DNA of 64,000 nt from Rhodopirellula halodulae (GTDB taxonomy: Bacteria > Planctomycetota > Planctomycetia > Pirellulales > Pirellulaceae). Below are positions 34,250-43,257 of this stretch, one piece after another; the first letter of the stretch is position 1; each line of letters opens with the position of its first letter. A program made the position numbers and the translations under genes. Location: assembly GCF_020966775.1 (NCBI RefSeq), contig NZ_JAJKFV010000002.1:186001-250000 (forward strand), given 5' to 3'. The notes beneath the pieces are model-generated. The model was not told where the DNA came from and ran no database searches. It saw only the letters and a list, made by a program, of their open reading frames with translations.

Positions 34250-35869
34250 ATGAAATCAATGGACGCCCTGGTGTCGTTGTGCAAACGACGTGGTTTTCTT
34301 TTCCAATCCAGCGAAATCTACGGCGGTGTCCAAGGCTTTTGGGACTACGGACCGCTGGGCGTGGAGCTGAAGCGGAACCTGAAAGACGCTTGGTGGCACG
34401 ACATGATCGCGGGCCACAACGAGCTGATCGCTCCCGCGGGTGCACCGTCGACGTTCGAAATGGTCGGCCTGGATTGCACGATCATCATGCACCCGCAAGT
34501 CTGGAAATGCAGCGGTCACTATGACTTGTTCCACGACCACATGGTCGACTGCAAAGAATCCAAGAAACGCTACCGTTTTGACCAGGTTCGCGGCCGTTTC
34601 GTCGAATATCAAGGCACCAAGATCTTTGTTTCGACCCTGGCCGAAATCGAGCAAGAGGAAGACGAAGTCCGCCGTCGCGGATTGAAGTACTTCAAGCTTC
34701 GTGCGAAAAACGCTGACGAGCTGACGGTTGCAAAAGAATCGCTGACGCTGGACCAACTGGACTCCACCGACAACGTGCTCGCACCCGACGCCAAGACACT
34801 TGGCACGCTGACCGAGCCACGCGAATTCAACTTGATGTTCAAAACCACGCTGGGCGCGCTCGGCGGCGAAGACGACACGACCTTCCTGCGTCCGGAAACC
34901 GCGCAAGGAATCTTCGTCAACTTCAAGAACGTCGTCGACAGCTCTCGCGTTCGCGTCCCGTTTGGCATTGGCCAAGTCGGCAAGAGCTTCCGCAATGAAA
35001 TCACCCCAAGGAACTTCACCTTCCGTTCGCGTGAATTCGAACAGATGGAAATCGAGTTCTTCTGTCACCCTGACCAATCGCAAGAGTGGTATCGCTACTG
35101 GCGCGACCGCCGCATGGCCTGGTACACCTCGATGGGCCTGTCCAGCGAATCGCTGATCATGCGTGAACATCACACCGAGGAATTGGCTCACTACAGCGTT
35201 GGCACAGCGGACATCGAATACGCATTCCCCTTCCTCCCCGAAGGTGAATACGGCGAGCTGGAGGGCATCGCCCACCGCGGCGACTTTGACTTGCGCAGCC
35301 ACATGGAAGGCAAGCTCGATCCCAACACCAACCCGATGACGGTCGAGCTGAATGAACACGGCAAACCCAAGTACCGTGGCAGCGGCAAAGACCTCGCGTA
35401 TCGGGATGAAATCAGCAACGAGAAGTTCGTGCCTCACGTGATCGAACCCTCCGCGGGTGCCGACCGAGCCGCCTTGGCGTTCCTCTGCGAAGCCTACACC
35501 GAGGACGAAGCTCCCGATGAAAACGGCAAGATGCAATCGCGAACGGTGATGAAGCTCGACCCACGTTTGGCGCCCATCAAAGCCGCCGTGTTCCCACTGG
35601 TCAAAAAGGACGGGATGCCCGAAGTCGCCCAAGAAATCTACGGCGCTCTCAAAGAACACTACAACGTGTTCTACGACGCGAAGGGAGCAGTCGGCCGACG
35701 TTACCGACGTCAAGACGAAGCCGGAACGCCTTACTGCATCACGGTCGACGGCGATTCATTAAAAGACAAAACCGTCACCATTCGCGACCGAGACTCACTG
35801 GAACAAACCCGAGTCAAAATCGACGACGTCGTTTCAGAAATCCAATCGCGTCTGAAAGCGTCGAAGTAA
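34250..35869 (+). CDS. glyS: Glycyl-tRNA synthetase (class II, dimeric type)
   Basis: Charges tRNA-Gly; cytoplasmic. The 539-residue single-chain form is the alpha2 type found in eukaryotes, archaea and some bacteria, not the alpha2-beta2 type. Motifs are LCKRRGFLFQSSEIYGGVQGF and WDYGPLGVELKRN at the N-terminus, motif 2 (VGKSFRNEITPRNFTFRSREF; the transfer Arg), FLRPETAQGIFVNF, the motif 3 region (EPSAGADRAALAFLCEAY), and an anticodon-binding domain (about 430-535, KAAVFPLVKKDGMPEVAQEI, GTPYCITVDGD). ATG 34250 (or 34259) gives the normal start; the in-frame 34190 adds 20 unlikely residues. It is preceded by 138 non-coding bases and is monocistronic. Confidence 0.97.
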   Translation: MKSMDALVSLCKRRGFLFQSSEIYGGVQGFWDYGPLGVELKRNLKDAWWHDMIAGHNELIAPAGAPSTFEMVGLDCTIIMHPQVWKCSGHYDLFHDHMVDCKESKKRYRFDQVRGRFVEYQGTKIFVSTLAEIEQEEDEVRRRGLKYFKLRAKNADELTVAKESLTLDQLDSTDNVLAPDAKTLGTLTEPREFNLMFKTTLGALGGEDDTTFLRPETAQGIFVNFKNVVDSSRVRVPFGIGQVGKSFRNEITPRNFTFRSREFEQMEIEFFCHPDQSQEWYRYWRDRRMAWYTSMGLSSESLIMREHHTEELAHYSVGTADIEYAFPFLPEGEYGELEGIAHRGDFDLRSHMEGKLDPNTNPMTVELNEHGKPKYRGSGKDLAYRDEISNEKFVPHVIEPSAGADRAALAFLCEAYTEDEAPDENGKMQSRTVMKLDPRLAPIKAAVFPLVKKDGMPEVAQEIYGALKEHYNVFYDAKGAVGRRYRRQDEAGTPYCITVDGDSLKDKTVTIRDRDSLEQTRVKIDDVVSEIQSRLKASK

Positions 35870-35919
35870 TAGCATCGACGCTAGCTATCTTACGCAGCGA
35901 CGACAGCCGCCGATTAGCT

Positions 35920-37020
35920 TCAAACCACACCAGTCAGCAGATGGTCTTTGATCGCTGCGGCTCTGGGGGTGAGTTGGTCGGTGGCGCGGCTAGGTTGGTC
36001 GGCGGAGGGTGCTGGGATTTGATCGGGATTGTCGAAGTTGATCAGCTCCAACTCGCCGTTTTCGTATTCCACCATGCCGGTGGCGTTTTCTACCCAGTCG
36101 CCCAGGTTGAAATACAGCGGTCGTTTCGCGTCAGGTGACTCGGAAGCGGGACTGAGTCGTCGGACCGTGGGAATATGGATGTGCCCGCAGACGATCACGT
36201 CGCATTCGTTTTCCGCCGCGTGCTGACGAACCTTGGCTTGAAACCCGCTGACCCACTGAACGATTCGTTTGGTGTTCTGTTTCAAGTAGCGGCTGATCCG
36301 TCGAGGCTTCATTCGCAATGACTTCAACACGCGATTGATGGCCCGATCCGCCGTCAGAAGCAACGTGTACAGGAACGTGCCAAACAACGACAGCCAGTGA
36401 GCTTGTCGCTCCACCTTGTCAAATTGGTCGCCGTGCAGCACCACCACGCGTCGCCCATCCACCGTTTCGTGGACAAACTGTTCGCGAACGCAAACGTCAT
36501 CGGACTTGGGCACCGCCGACCAGTCCACATGACGGAGATAATCGTCGTGGTTGCCAGGCGTGTAACGAATGGCGGTACCTTCTTCGGCCAATTCCGCCAA
36601 ACGATTGAACAAACGGTCGTAGACGGGTGGCCAGTACGGATGCATGTGCAGCACCCTCGCATCGATGAAGTCACCGACCAGAAACAAATGCTCCGGCGAG
36701 TGATGGCTGAGAAACTCGATCAACCGTTCTGCTTGAGCGTGACGCAATCCCAGGTGGACGTCGCTGATAAAGATCGAACGGATCGTCCGCGTTGCGGGCG
36801 TTTGGTAGCTCGATCCGGCGGCAGCGGACTCTCGGCTTGATCGAGTGAACCGGCCAATCCGTCGGCGACGAGGCGGGCGGACGGAAGTCGATGAGTTGGG
36901 CAAAAAAGTGATCAACAGGCTGATCCAGTAGGTCAAATGAAGCTCAACGTGTTGCCCGTCAGGATAGCCACTGAGACCAAAAGTCGAGCCCCAAAGAAGC
37001 GAAAGACGGAATCTATTCAT
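35920..37020 (-). CDS. LpxH-like metallophosphatase (UDP-2,3-diacylglucosamine diphosphatase family)
   Basis: A calcineurin-like phosphoesterase of 366 residues with all metal-binding motifs: FISDVHLG, LVGDFIDAR, YTPGNHDDYLRH, VVLHGDQFD and CGHIHIPTVRR. The helical insert between HGDQFD and GHIH (ALLLTADRAINRVLKSLRMKPRR) is typical of the LpxH/COG2908 group, which releases lipid X from UDP-diacylglucosamine. The first about 85 residues (from ATG 37020) do not look conserved and contain a hydrophobic patch (WISLLITFLP); the true start may be a TTG near 36910. LpxI is present 4 kb away, so lipid A hydrolysis may not be its job; related phosphatases act on other nucleotide-lipids. It is divergent from sdhC across about 415 bases. 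Confidence 0.82.
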   Translation of the reverse strand: MNRFRLSLLWGSTFGLSGYPDGQHVELHLTYWISLLITFLPNSSTSVRPPRRRRIGRFTRSSRESAAAGSSYQTPATRTIRSIFISDVHLGLRHAQAERLIEFLSHHSPEHLFLVGDFIDARVLHMHPYWPPVYDRLFNRLAELAEEGTAIRYTPGNHDDYLRHVDWSAVPKSDDVCVREQFVHETVDGRRVVVLHGDQFDKVERQAHWLSLFGTFLYTLLLTADRAINRVLKSLRMKPRRISRYLKQNTKRIVQWVSGFQAKVRQHAAENECDVIVCGHIHIPTVRRLSPASESPDAKRPLYFNLGDWVENATGMVEYENGELELINFDNPDQIPAPSADQPSRATDQLTPRAAAIKDHLLTGVV

Positions 37021-37083
37021 GGAAATGTCATTTCGCAGCTCCGCATCTTCGCCCCCTCTGCGACCGCGACCCAGACGCTAACG

Positions 37084-37106
37084 GGCCCGAATTCCGCCTT
37101 CGGGCC
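37084..37106. promoter_or_regulatory. GC-rich perfect hairpin in sdh upstream region
   Basis: GGCCCGAA (37084-37091) and TTCGGGCC (37099-37106) form an 8-bp perfect inverted repeat with a 7-base loop. It could act as an RNA hairpin or a dyad protein site. There is no following T-run on either strand. Confidence 0.4.
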
Positions 37107-37299
37107 GAACAACGCTGGCTCACGGAAGGTCGACCTGTCGCCAGACCGATCCGTCACAGCAGATCCACTGCCGCGGGCGGTGCGTTTCGGCGGGGATGGG
37201 CGGATTCGCCAGAACCGTCGCCCGTTTGTTCACCTAAGCGGACACTTTCGCGGCAGATGGTCGCAGCCAAACCAGAGAAATCAGGCGCGTCTCTAGGCT

Positions 37300-37324
37300 G
37301 GAGTTTGCGGAGGGCGTAAACTCC
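37300..37324. promoter_or_regulatory. Hairpin upstream of sdhC
   Basis: GGAGTTT (37300-37306) pairs with AAACTCC (37318-37324) around an 11-base loop, about 110 bases before the sdhC start. The left arm carries a GGAG sequence. It may be a leader hairpin. Confidence 0.35.
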
Positions 37325-37435
37325 GGGGGTTGAGCCGAATTCTCGCGTTGGGTGTCTCTCCTGGGATGTTGTCAGCGGCTGGGGAATCCGGTTTGTCGAC
37401 TGGGCAGTTTCCACCTCAAGAAGACCTGGACCCAC

Positions 37436-38335
37436 GTGTCTGACCTCACTCGTTCGCAATCGTTTTTCTTGCGTCACGAATTTGCCATTCGGCGACTGCA
37501 TTCATTGACCGGGATCGTGCCGCTTGGCGTTTACATGGTCATTCACTTGACCACGAACGCGAGTCTGCTGAACGGAACGGAAACGTTCCAACGCGCGGTG
37601 TACATGATCCACAGCCTGGGCGATTTGCTACCAATCGTCGAATGGGGCGGCATTTTCACGCCGTTGCTATTCCATGCCATTTTGGGCGTTTGGATCATTC
37701 GCACGGGCAAATCGAACCTGAGCCGTTATCGATTCACCGGGAACCGCCGCTACGTGTGGCAGCGTTGGACGGGTTTGATTGCATTCGTGTTCTTGATGAC
37801 ACACGTGCTGCATCTGCACGGATGGTTCCACGCCGATTTTTGGCTTGCAATTATGAAGCCGCTTGGTTTCGCGAATTTCAAACCGTACAACGCGGCATCC
37901 ACCCTGGGCGCTGCGATGCAGGGCTACGTTTGGCCGGCGTTTTACTTGGCTGGCGTTTTGGCCACGGTCTATCACCTCGCCAACGGGATTTGGACCGCAG
38001 GCATCACATGGGGTTTCTGGGTTTCGCCTCAGGCACAGGAACGAGCCACCAAAGTTTGTGTGGCGTTTGGCGTCGTTTTGGCGGTTATTGGAACGTCGGC
38101 ATGGTGGGCGGCGGTTCGCATGGACGAGACCGACATCGCTCAAGCCGAAGCCGACGAAGTGGAAATGTTTGAAGCCGCGGTCAAGACCGGGTTGGCCTAC
38201 GACATTCCCGAGAAGCGTTCGGTCGGACACGAGGATGCAGACAAAGAATCTGGAACCGCGACGGATGCTCTACCGGCCGAGGAGCCCGATGCCGAAAAGG
38301 CGTCTCGTCCAACCGACGCCGTCATCACCGAATAG
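37436..38335 (+). CDS. sdhC: Succinate dehydrogenase cytochrome b subunit (SdhC, type B)
   Basis: Membrane anchor of complex II, linking succinate oxidation to the quinone pool. From GTG 37436 it has 299 residues with about five membrane helices: LTGIVPLGVYMVIHLTTNAS, GIFTPLLFHAILGVWII, WTGLIAFVFLMTHVLHLHGW, YVWPAFYLAGVLATVYHLAN, and CVAFGVVLAVIGTSAWWAA. Histidines in HRLHSLTG/MVIHLTT, LLFHAILG, MTHVLHLHG and VYHLANG are the likely ligands of two haems b, as in the Bacillus-type menaquinone enzyme. The acidic C-terminal 45 residues (EADEVEMFEAAVKTG...) are an extra tail. An in-frame ATG at 37352 adds 28 non-membrane residues; GTG fits the usual start better. First gene of sdhCAB; no sdhD is present. 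Confidence 0.9.
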   Translation: MSDLTRSQSFFLRHEFAIRRLHSLTGIVPLGVYMVIHLTTNASLLNGTETFQRAVYMIHSLGDLLPIVEWGGIFTPLLFHAILGVWIIRTGKSNLSRYRFTGNRRYVWQRWTGLIAFVFLMTHVLHLHGWFHADFWLAIMKPLGFANFKPYNAASTLGAAMQGYVWPAFYLAGVLATVYHLANGIWTAGITWGFWVSPQAQERATKVCVAFGVVLAVIGTSAWWAAVRMDETDIAQAEADEVEMFEAAVKTGLAYDIPEKRSVGHEDADKESGTATDALPAEEPDAEKASRPTDAVITE

Positions 38336-38374
38336 TTCGAAACCACCATCTGATAATTCTGAAGGAAACGTTCC

Positions 38375-40384
38375 ATGGCACAATCCAACTCGCCTACCCG
38401 CGTGGTTGTCGTTGGGGGTGGTTTGGCTGGTTTGGCATCAACGATGAAGTTGACCGAACTGGGCGCCCAAGTCGATCTGATCAGCCTCACTCCGGTCAAA
38501 CGCTCGCACAGTGTTTGCGCTCAAGGTGGTATCAACAGCTGCAACGATGCCACGCGCCAGCTGGGCGACGACGAATGGAAACACTTCGATGACACGGTTT
38601 ACGGTGGTGACTTTCTGAACCACCAACCGCCCGTGAAGGAGATGGCCTACTGGGCTCCTAAAGTCATCGAGCTGATGGACCGCTTGGGAGTGCCCTTCAA
38701 CCGCACCGGAGAAGGCTTCATCGACCGTCGCCGTTTCGGCGGAACACTCTATAAACGAACGGCGTTCGCCGGAGCCACCACCGGCCAGCAATTGCTGTAC
38801 GCGTTGGACGAACAGGTCCGCCGTCAAGAAGCCGAAGGCAATGTCACCAAGTACGAATTCTGGGACTTCCTCGGCCCCATCCAAGACGAAACCGGCCGCT
38901 GTCGTGGCGTGGTCGCTCAAGACATGGTGTCGATGAAGATCAAAGCATTCCCTGCGGATGCGGTCGTGGTCGCAACGGGAGGCTGCGGTTTGATCTACGG
39001 CCGCAGCACGATGAGTGTCTTCTGCACCGGCAGTGCCGCCAGCCGCTGCTTCCAAGCGGGTGCGAACTACGCCAATGCGGAATTCATCCAGGTTCACCCA
39101 ACAGCCATTCCCGGTGCCGACAAACTTCGACTGATGAGTGAATCCGCCCGCGGTGAGGGCGGTCGCGTTTGGGTGCCTCGCACTCCTCATGATCCCCGCG
39201 AACCACGGGCAATTCCCGAAGCTGACCGGTACTACTTCTTGGAAGAACGCTATCCGGAATACGGCAACCTGGTGCCTCGTGACATCGCGACACGTGAAAT
39301 CTTTGACATCTGCGTCAACGAAGGATTGAGCGTCGAAGAGGATCGCATGTGCGTGTACCTGGATTTGACGCACATTTCACGAGCCGAACTGGATCGCAAA
39401 CTCGGTGGGATCCTTGAGATCTACGAGAAGTTCCAGGGCGTCGATCCGCGCGACGAGCCCATGAAAATCTTCCCGGCTGTTCACTACAGCATGGGCGGCT
39501 TGTGGGCTGACTACGTCAAATCCGCCGATGGTGGCCTGGAAGCGGGTGCCCCTCGCAACCACATGACCACCATCGAAGGTTTGTATGCGATCGGCGAATG
39601 CGATTACCACTACCACGGTGCAAACCGTCTTGGTGCCAACTCGTTGCTGTCGTGCATCTTCACCGGTTTATTCACGGGTTCGTCGATCATGAACTACTCG
39701 GCGGCACAGTCGTCGGGTGCCAGCGATGTTCCTCAATCGCTGCTTGATTCGTCCGTGAAAGCCCAACAGGACCGCCACGATCACCTGCTGAACGGAAACG
39801 CGGGCAGCGACGAAAACCCGTACCTGATTCACCAAGAATTGGGCGACTTGATGACCCGCGTCGCCACGGTGGTTCGTCGCAACGATCAACTCGCAGAAGC
39901 GATCAAGAAAGTCGACGAACTGCACGAACGTGCCATGAAGGTTTCACTGGCTGACTCCGGATCATGGACCAATCAAAACGTGATTTTCGCGAAAGCGTTG
40001 CAGGATATGTTCCCGTTGGCGAAGGCACTTCTCAAAGGTGCACTGCAGCGTGACGAATGCCGCGGTGCTCACTACAAACCGGACTTCAAAAAACCTTCGT
40101 TGACTTCCGAAGATCCTGTCGAGCGTCGTCGCCAAGCCGAAGCTTGGTGCGACGAGTTCGAAGCCAACAACGAAAAGTACCTCAAGAGCACAGTTGCCAC
40201 CTGGAACGCCAGCACCAACCAGCCTGAATTGACGTACGAAGAAGTCGACACATCTTCGATCCCGCCTCGCCCCCGTTTATACGGATTGGTGGGAGCGGAA
40301 GCGATCGAAGAAGTATGGAACGAACGTGCTGCCAAGAAAGCTGCCGAGTCCCAATCCGGAAGCGGTTTGGTCGGGGCCAAGTAA
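38375..40384 (+). CDS. sdhA: Succinate dehydrogenase flavoprotein subunit
   Basis: Catalytic FAD subunit of complex II, oxidising succinate to fumarate at the cytoplasmic face of the membrane. The 669-residue protein shows the dinucleotide fold VVVVGGGLAGLAS (residues about 10-22), the covalent FAD histidine region KRSHSVCAQGGIN (His45), and YANAEFIQVHPTAIPGAD. The active-site arginine segment SARGEGGRVWVPR and AVHYSMGGLWADY with HGANRLGANSLLSC follow. ATG is preceded by AAGGAAACGTTCC, a good ribosome site. It follows sdhC by 39 bases and precedes sdhB by 74, forming a single operon. Confidence 0.97.
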   Translation: MAQSNSPTRVVVVGGGLAGLASTMKLTELGAQVDLISLTPVKRSHSVCAQGGINSCNDATRQLGDDEWKHFDDTVYGGDFLNHQPPVKEMAYWAPKVIELMDRLGVPFNRTGEGFIDRRRFGGTLYKRTAFAGATTGQQLLYALDEQVRRQEAEGNVTKYEFWDFLGPIQDETGRCRGVVAQDMVSMKIKAFPADAVVVATGGCGLIYGRSTMSVFCTGSAASRCFQAGANYANAEFIQVHPTAIPGADKLRLMSESARGEGGRVWVPRTPHDPREPRAIPEADRYYFLEERYPEYGNLVPRDIATREIFDICVNEGLSVEEDRMCVYLDLTHISRAELDRKLGGILEIYEKFQGVDPRDEPMKIFPAVHYSMGGLWADYVKSADGGLEAGAPRNHMTTIEGLYAIGECDYHYHGANRLGANSLLSCIFTGLFTGSSIMNYSAAQSSGASDVPQSLLDSSVKAQQDRHDHLLNGNAGSDENPYLIHQELGDLMTRVATVVRRNDQLAEAIKKVDELHERAMKVSLADSGSWTNQNVIFAKALQDMFPLAKALLKGALQRDECRGAHYKPDFKKPSLTSEDPVERRRQAEAWCDEFEANNEKYLKSTVATWNASTNQPELTYEEVDTSSIPPRPRLYGLVGAEAIEEVWNERAAKKAAESQSGSGLVGAK

Positions 40385-40458
40385 GCCATCGACGTCCGCT
40401 CACCCAACTTTGACACCTTCACCGCATCGCATTCACTACCTTACGAATCCCACATCCG

Positions 40459-41313
40459 ATGATTGCTCTCGACCCTTCGACGAAGAAACGCCCCGAGTTC
40501 ATCAACGTTCGCGTGCGCCGTCAGGACGCTCCCGGGAAACAACCGTACTGGGAACTGCACAAGATCAAGTACGAACCCGAGATGAACGTGATCAGCGTTC
40601 TTCAACGGATCGCTGCTCAAGCGACCAACCGTGACGGCAAAAAGGTGACGCCAGTTGCGTGGGACTGTGGTTGTTTGGAAGAGGTCTGCGGCTCCTGCAC
40701 GATGGTCATCAACGGTCGCGTGCGACAAAGCTGCAGTGCTTTGGTCGATCGCTTGCTGGAAGACAACTCGGACGAGATCGTTCTCGAACCCATGAGCAAG
40801 TTCCCGGTGGTTCGTGACTTGGTCGTGGATCGCGAACGATTGTTCCAAGGTCTCAAACGCGTCAAAGCCTGGGTGCCGGTGGACAGCTACTTCAACATGG
40901 GTCCGGGCGAACGAATCCTGCGTGATGACCAGGAACGCAACTACCCACTCAGCCAGTGCATGAGCTGCGGATGCTGCGTGGAAGCGTGCCCGCAATACAA
41001 CAAGATCGAACTGACGCAAAAGTCCGATGAGTCGGACGAAGCATTCGAAGCACGCAAACAAGAAGCGTACGCGGAAGCCTTTGTCGGACCGCATGCGATT
41101 TCGCAGGCCATGTTGTTCAACAACCATCCGACCGGCAAAGCGTTGGCGGGCGAACGATTGGACGCGTTGTCGGGCCCCGGTGGTCTTGCAGCGTGCGGCA
41201 ACGCTCAAAACTGCGTGGCCGTCTGCCCCAAAGAAATTCCGTTGACCACGTCCATCGCGCGTGCGGGACGAGCCACCACGCTGCATGCCATCAAAAAGTG
41301 GTTCGACAAGTAA
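40459..41313 (+). CDS. sdhB: Succinate dehydrogenase iron-sulfur subunit
   Basis: Electron-transfer subunit of complex II. The 284-residue protein carries the [2Fe-2S] ligands in WDCGCLEEVCGSCTMVINGR and a ferredoxin-type pair of motifs, SQCMSCGCCVEACPQY and ACGNAQNCVAVCPKEIP, for the [4Fe-4S] and [3Fe-4S] clusters. The insertion between the two ferredoxin motifs (KSDESDEAFEARKQEAYAEA) and the C-terminal half match the type B (menaquinone) enzymes. The stop codon is immediately followed by the start of the next gene, with no spacer, so that gene is probably translated by coupling. Confidence 0.96.
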   Translation: MIALDPSTKKRPEFINVRVRRQDAPGKQPYWELHKIKYEPEMNVISVLQRIAAQATNRDGKKVTPVAWDCGCLEEVCGSCTMVINGRVRQSCSALVDRLLEDNSDEIVLEPMSKFPVVRDLVVDRERLFQGLKRVKAWVPVDSYFNMGPGERILRDDQERNYPLSQCMSCGCCVEACPQYNKIELTQKSDESDEAFEARKQEAYAEAFVGPHAISQAMLFNNHPTGKALAGERLDALSGPGGLAACGNAQNCVAVCPKEIPLTTSIARAGRATTLHAIKKWFDK

Positions 41314-41697
41314 TTGCTTTGGTGGCGATATTTTTGGACGGCTCCCAACACGCTGATCGGTTTGACGATTGGCTTGCTTCTCGGGGGCCGCATCCAATGG
41401 GTTTCGGGCGTCGCTGAAATTCACGGTCGCTGGATCGCTCGGGCCCTGCGGTCGATGCCGGTTCCCGCCGCCGCCATGACGCTCGGCCACGTGGTCCTCG
41501 GATGTTCGCTCAGCGACTTGGATCGGACCCGACGGCATGAGCGGGTGCACGTCCGCCAATATGAACGCTGGGGCCCATTCTTTTTGCCGGCCTACTTGCT
41601 TGCATCGCTGTTCTTAAAGTTCTCGGGCCGCGACGCCTATCGAGGCAACCCGTTCGAAGTCGAAGCCTACGCCATCGACGATCCGTCGAAACCATAA
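41314..41697 (+). CDS. Small membrane protein with an HExxH motif, coupled to sdhB
   Basis: A 127-residue protein starting at TTG 41314 directly after the sdhB TAA. Residues 10-25 (APNTLIGLTIGLLLGG) and 87-103 (GPFFLPAYLLASLFLKF) look membrane-embedded or re-entrant. Between them lies H75-E-R-V-H79 in RTRRHERVHVRQYERWG, the HExxH zinc signature, followed by NPFEVEAYA (Glu115/Glu117), which could supply the third ligand as in gluzincins. This resembles a miniature zinc-protease core; I recall similar unannotated proteins in planctomycetes but cannot verify. It may instead be a structural motif without catalysis. The TTG start and full adjacency to sdhCAB suggest co-expression with complex II. 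Confidence 0.75.
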   Translation: MLWWRYFWTAPNTLIGLTIGLLLGGRIQWVSGVAEIHGRWIARALRSMPVPAAAMTLGHVVLGCSLSDLDRTRRHERVHVRQYERWGPFFLPAYLLASLFLKFSGRDAYRGNPFEVEAYAIDDPSKP

Positions 41698-41721
41698 ACG
41701 CGAAGAGCCCTCAGCCCTCCA

Positions 41722-43257
41722 TCACTGCTTCGACGTATCCGGCGTGATGTCCAAGCTCCAACTGTGCAGCAAACCAAACCGGTCACTCCGCGTGCCGGCC
41801 ACAACCAACTGCCAAACACCTTGGACGCTTTTCCCGTTGAAAGCACTCAAGCTGGGTTGGTTTTTCAAACGACCTTCGGGAATGAAAGTGCCGTCGAAGG
41901 GTGGCCGAGCTTTGGTGATTGGGTAGCGGGCGTCGTCGTCGAACCGGGTGCCTTCGAAGTGGTCATCGTGTCCGCCGACTCCAGTGAACAGTTCGATCTT
42001 GGTCTCATCGGGACCAATCAAATAGGCATCGAGCGACTCGTCGTGCGTGTGCGTGATCGAGAGCTGCACATCGATGTCCGCGATCGGATAATCTTCATTG
42101 ATCACAATTTCTGAAATGACCGTCTTTCGCGGTGGCAGGGCCGCAGCGGTGTCGTTGCGGTAGTCGCCGCCCATGATGGAGGCAGAACCTGCAAGTTCGC
42201 TCTTAGTCAGCAATCCATCCGAGTTCTCATCCAACGATTCAAACTCGGCGAGCAATTCGTTTGTCCATTCGGATGCGAACTCAGGCATCGAGATTTGCTG
42301 ATCACCATCAGCGTCTCGCTCGAAGAACCATGGAGGCAAACCTTCCGCGTCTTGATCTTCTTCCTCCTGAACCTGGATCAGATAGGTGTTCAGCTCGTCG
42401 CGTGAAATTTCGCCGTCGCGATCCACATCGATTCGGCCAAAGGGAATCCCCATGCTGACCGTTTCACTGGCTTCCAATCGTCCGTTGCGATTCTTGTCGA
42501 AACGTCCCATCACCGTGGAGGTCAGATAATAACGACGGTCTCGACGCCAATAACGCGAATCGTCGTCGCGGGAATCACGCTCGGTTTCTCGGACCTCACT
42601 GCCAACTCGGCGACGTTTCTGAACCAGTTCTTTGGAAGCGCCGGAGAGCAATCGCCGCCGAGCGTACCGCTGTGCCAGTTCAATCACGCTCAATCGATTG
42701 TCGTTGTCGTAGTCTTCTTCGAATGGATCTCGGTAACGCCAATCACCACGTTCCACTTCGCGTCGGTCCAAGAATCCGTCTCGGTTGCGATCGCTGCGAG
42801 AAAGGGTCCGCTCGGCTTGCCGATAGTCCGACGCGGTGTACTGAAACTTCATCTCCCCCAAACCGAACTCGGGCACCATCGGCTCATCATTCTGAGGCCC
42901 GAAAGGCAAGATGGTGATGTCAGTTTCGGGGTCGACCTCTTGGCCAGAAACGCCGTTTTGATAGGCGTGATAGATCCGAACGGCTTCTTGCCATCTCTCG
43001 ATCGAGTTGTCACGGTTCAGATCCATCCGGCGTGCTTCCGCGACTCGTTCCAAGTAAGGTCGCGACAACGCGGTGATTTCTTCTGGTTCGATGTCGCCGT
43101 CTTGGTCACGGTCCAATCGCTCCAACGATTCACGAATGCCGGACTGAGCCTGTACCGTTTGCTGGCCGCCAACGACCAACAAAGCCGCGGGAAAAACACA
43201 ACGGGAAGCCCACCGAACCCATGATCGCAGTGGGGAATATGCGGGAAGCAATCGCAT
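41722..43257 (-). CDS. Exported EF-hand protein with C-terminal P (proprotein convertase) domain
   Basis: A 511-residue exported protein (signal helix WASRCVFPAALLVVGG, cleavage near VQAQ). It contains about eight EF-hand loops, including LDRDQDGDIEPEE, LNRDNSIERWQ, SDRNRDGFLDRRE, FDKNRNGRLEASE, VDRDGEISRDE, RDADGDQQISMPE and ENSDGLLTKSE. The C-terminus (about 385-505) is a P/Homo B domain, with DIDVQLSITHTHDESLDAYLIGPD, FTGVGGHDDHFEGTRFDDDA and GVWQLVVAGTRSDRFGLLHSW. No protease domain is present, so the P domain must serve adhesion or binding. Its ATG overlaps the last base of the upstream stop (TGATG), so translation is coupled to the secretin-N gene. Calcium-dependent assembly is likely (inference). 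Confidence 0.85.
   Translation of the reverse strand: MRLLPAYSPLRSWVRWASRCVFPAALLVVGGQQTVQAQSGIRESLERLDRDQDGDIEPEEITALSRPYLERVAEARRMDLNRDNSIERWQEAVRIYHAYQNGVSGQEVDPETDITILPFGPQNDEPMVPEFGLGEMKFQYTASDYRQAERTLSRSDRNRDGFLDRREVERGDWRYRDPFEEDYDNDNRLSVIELAQRYARRRLLSGASKELVQKRRRVGSEVRETERDSRDDDSRYWRRDRRYYLTSTVMGRFDKNRNGRLEASETVSMGIPFGRIDVDRDGEISRDELNTYLIQVQEEEDQDAEGLPPWFFERDADGDQQISMPEFASEWTNELLAEFESLDENSDGLLTKSELAGSASIMGGDYRNDTAAALPPRKTVISEIVINEDYPIADIDVQLSITHTHDESLDAYLIGPDETKIELFTGVGGHDDHFEGTRFDDDARYPITKARPPFDGTFIPEGRLKNQPSLSAFNGKSVQGVWQLVVAGTRSDRFGLLHSWSLDITPDTSKQ

Larger units (their letters stand above)
37021..37435. other. 415-base divergent region before sdhCAB with two hairpins
   Basis: No RNA gene or plausible coding sequence was found; frames open on both strands are arginine-rich shadows. 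Two perfect inverted repeats (listed separately) stand in this stretch and may lie in the sdh leader. No clear -35/-10 pair could be assigned. Confidence 0.4.

Noticed and set aside
34256-35713. A 485-codon minus-strand frame opposite glyS
   Set aside because: It contains no recognisable motif and mirrors the well conserved glycyl-tRNA synthetase.
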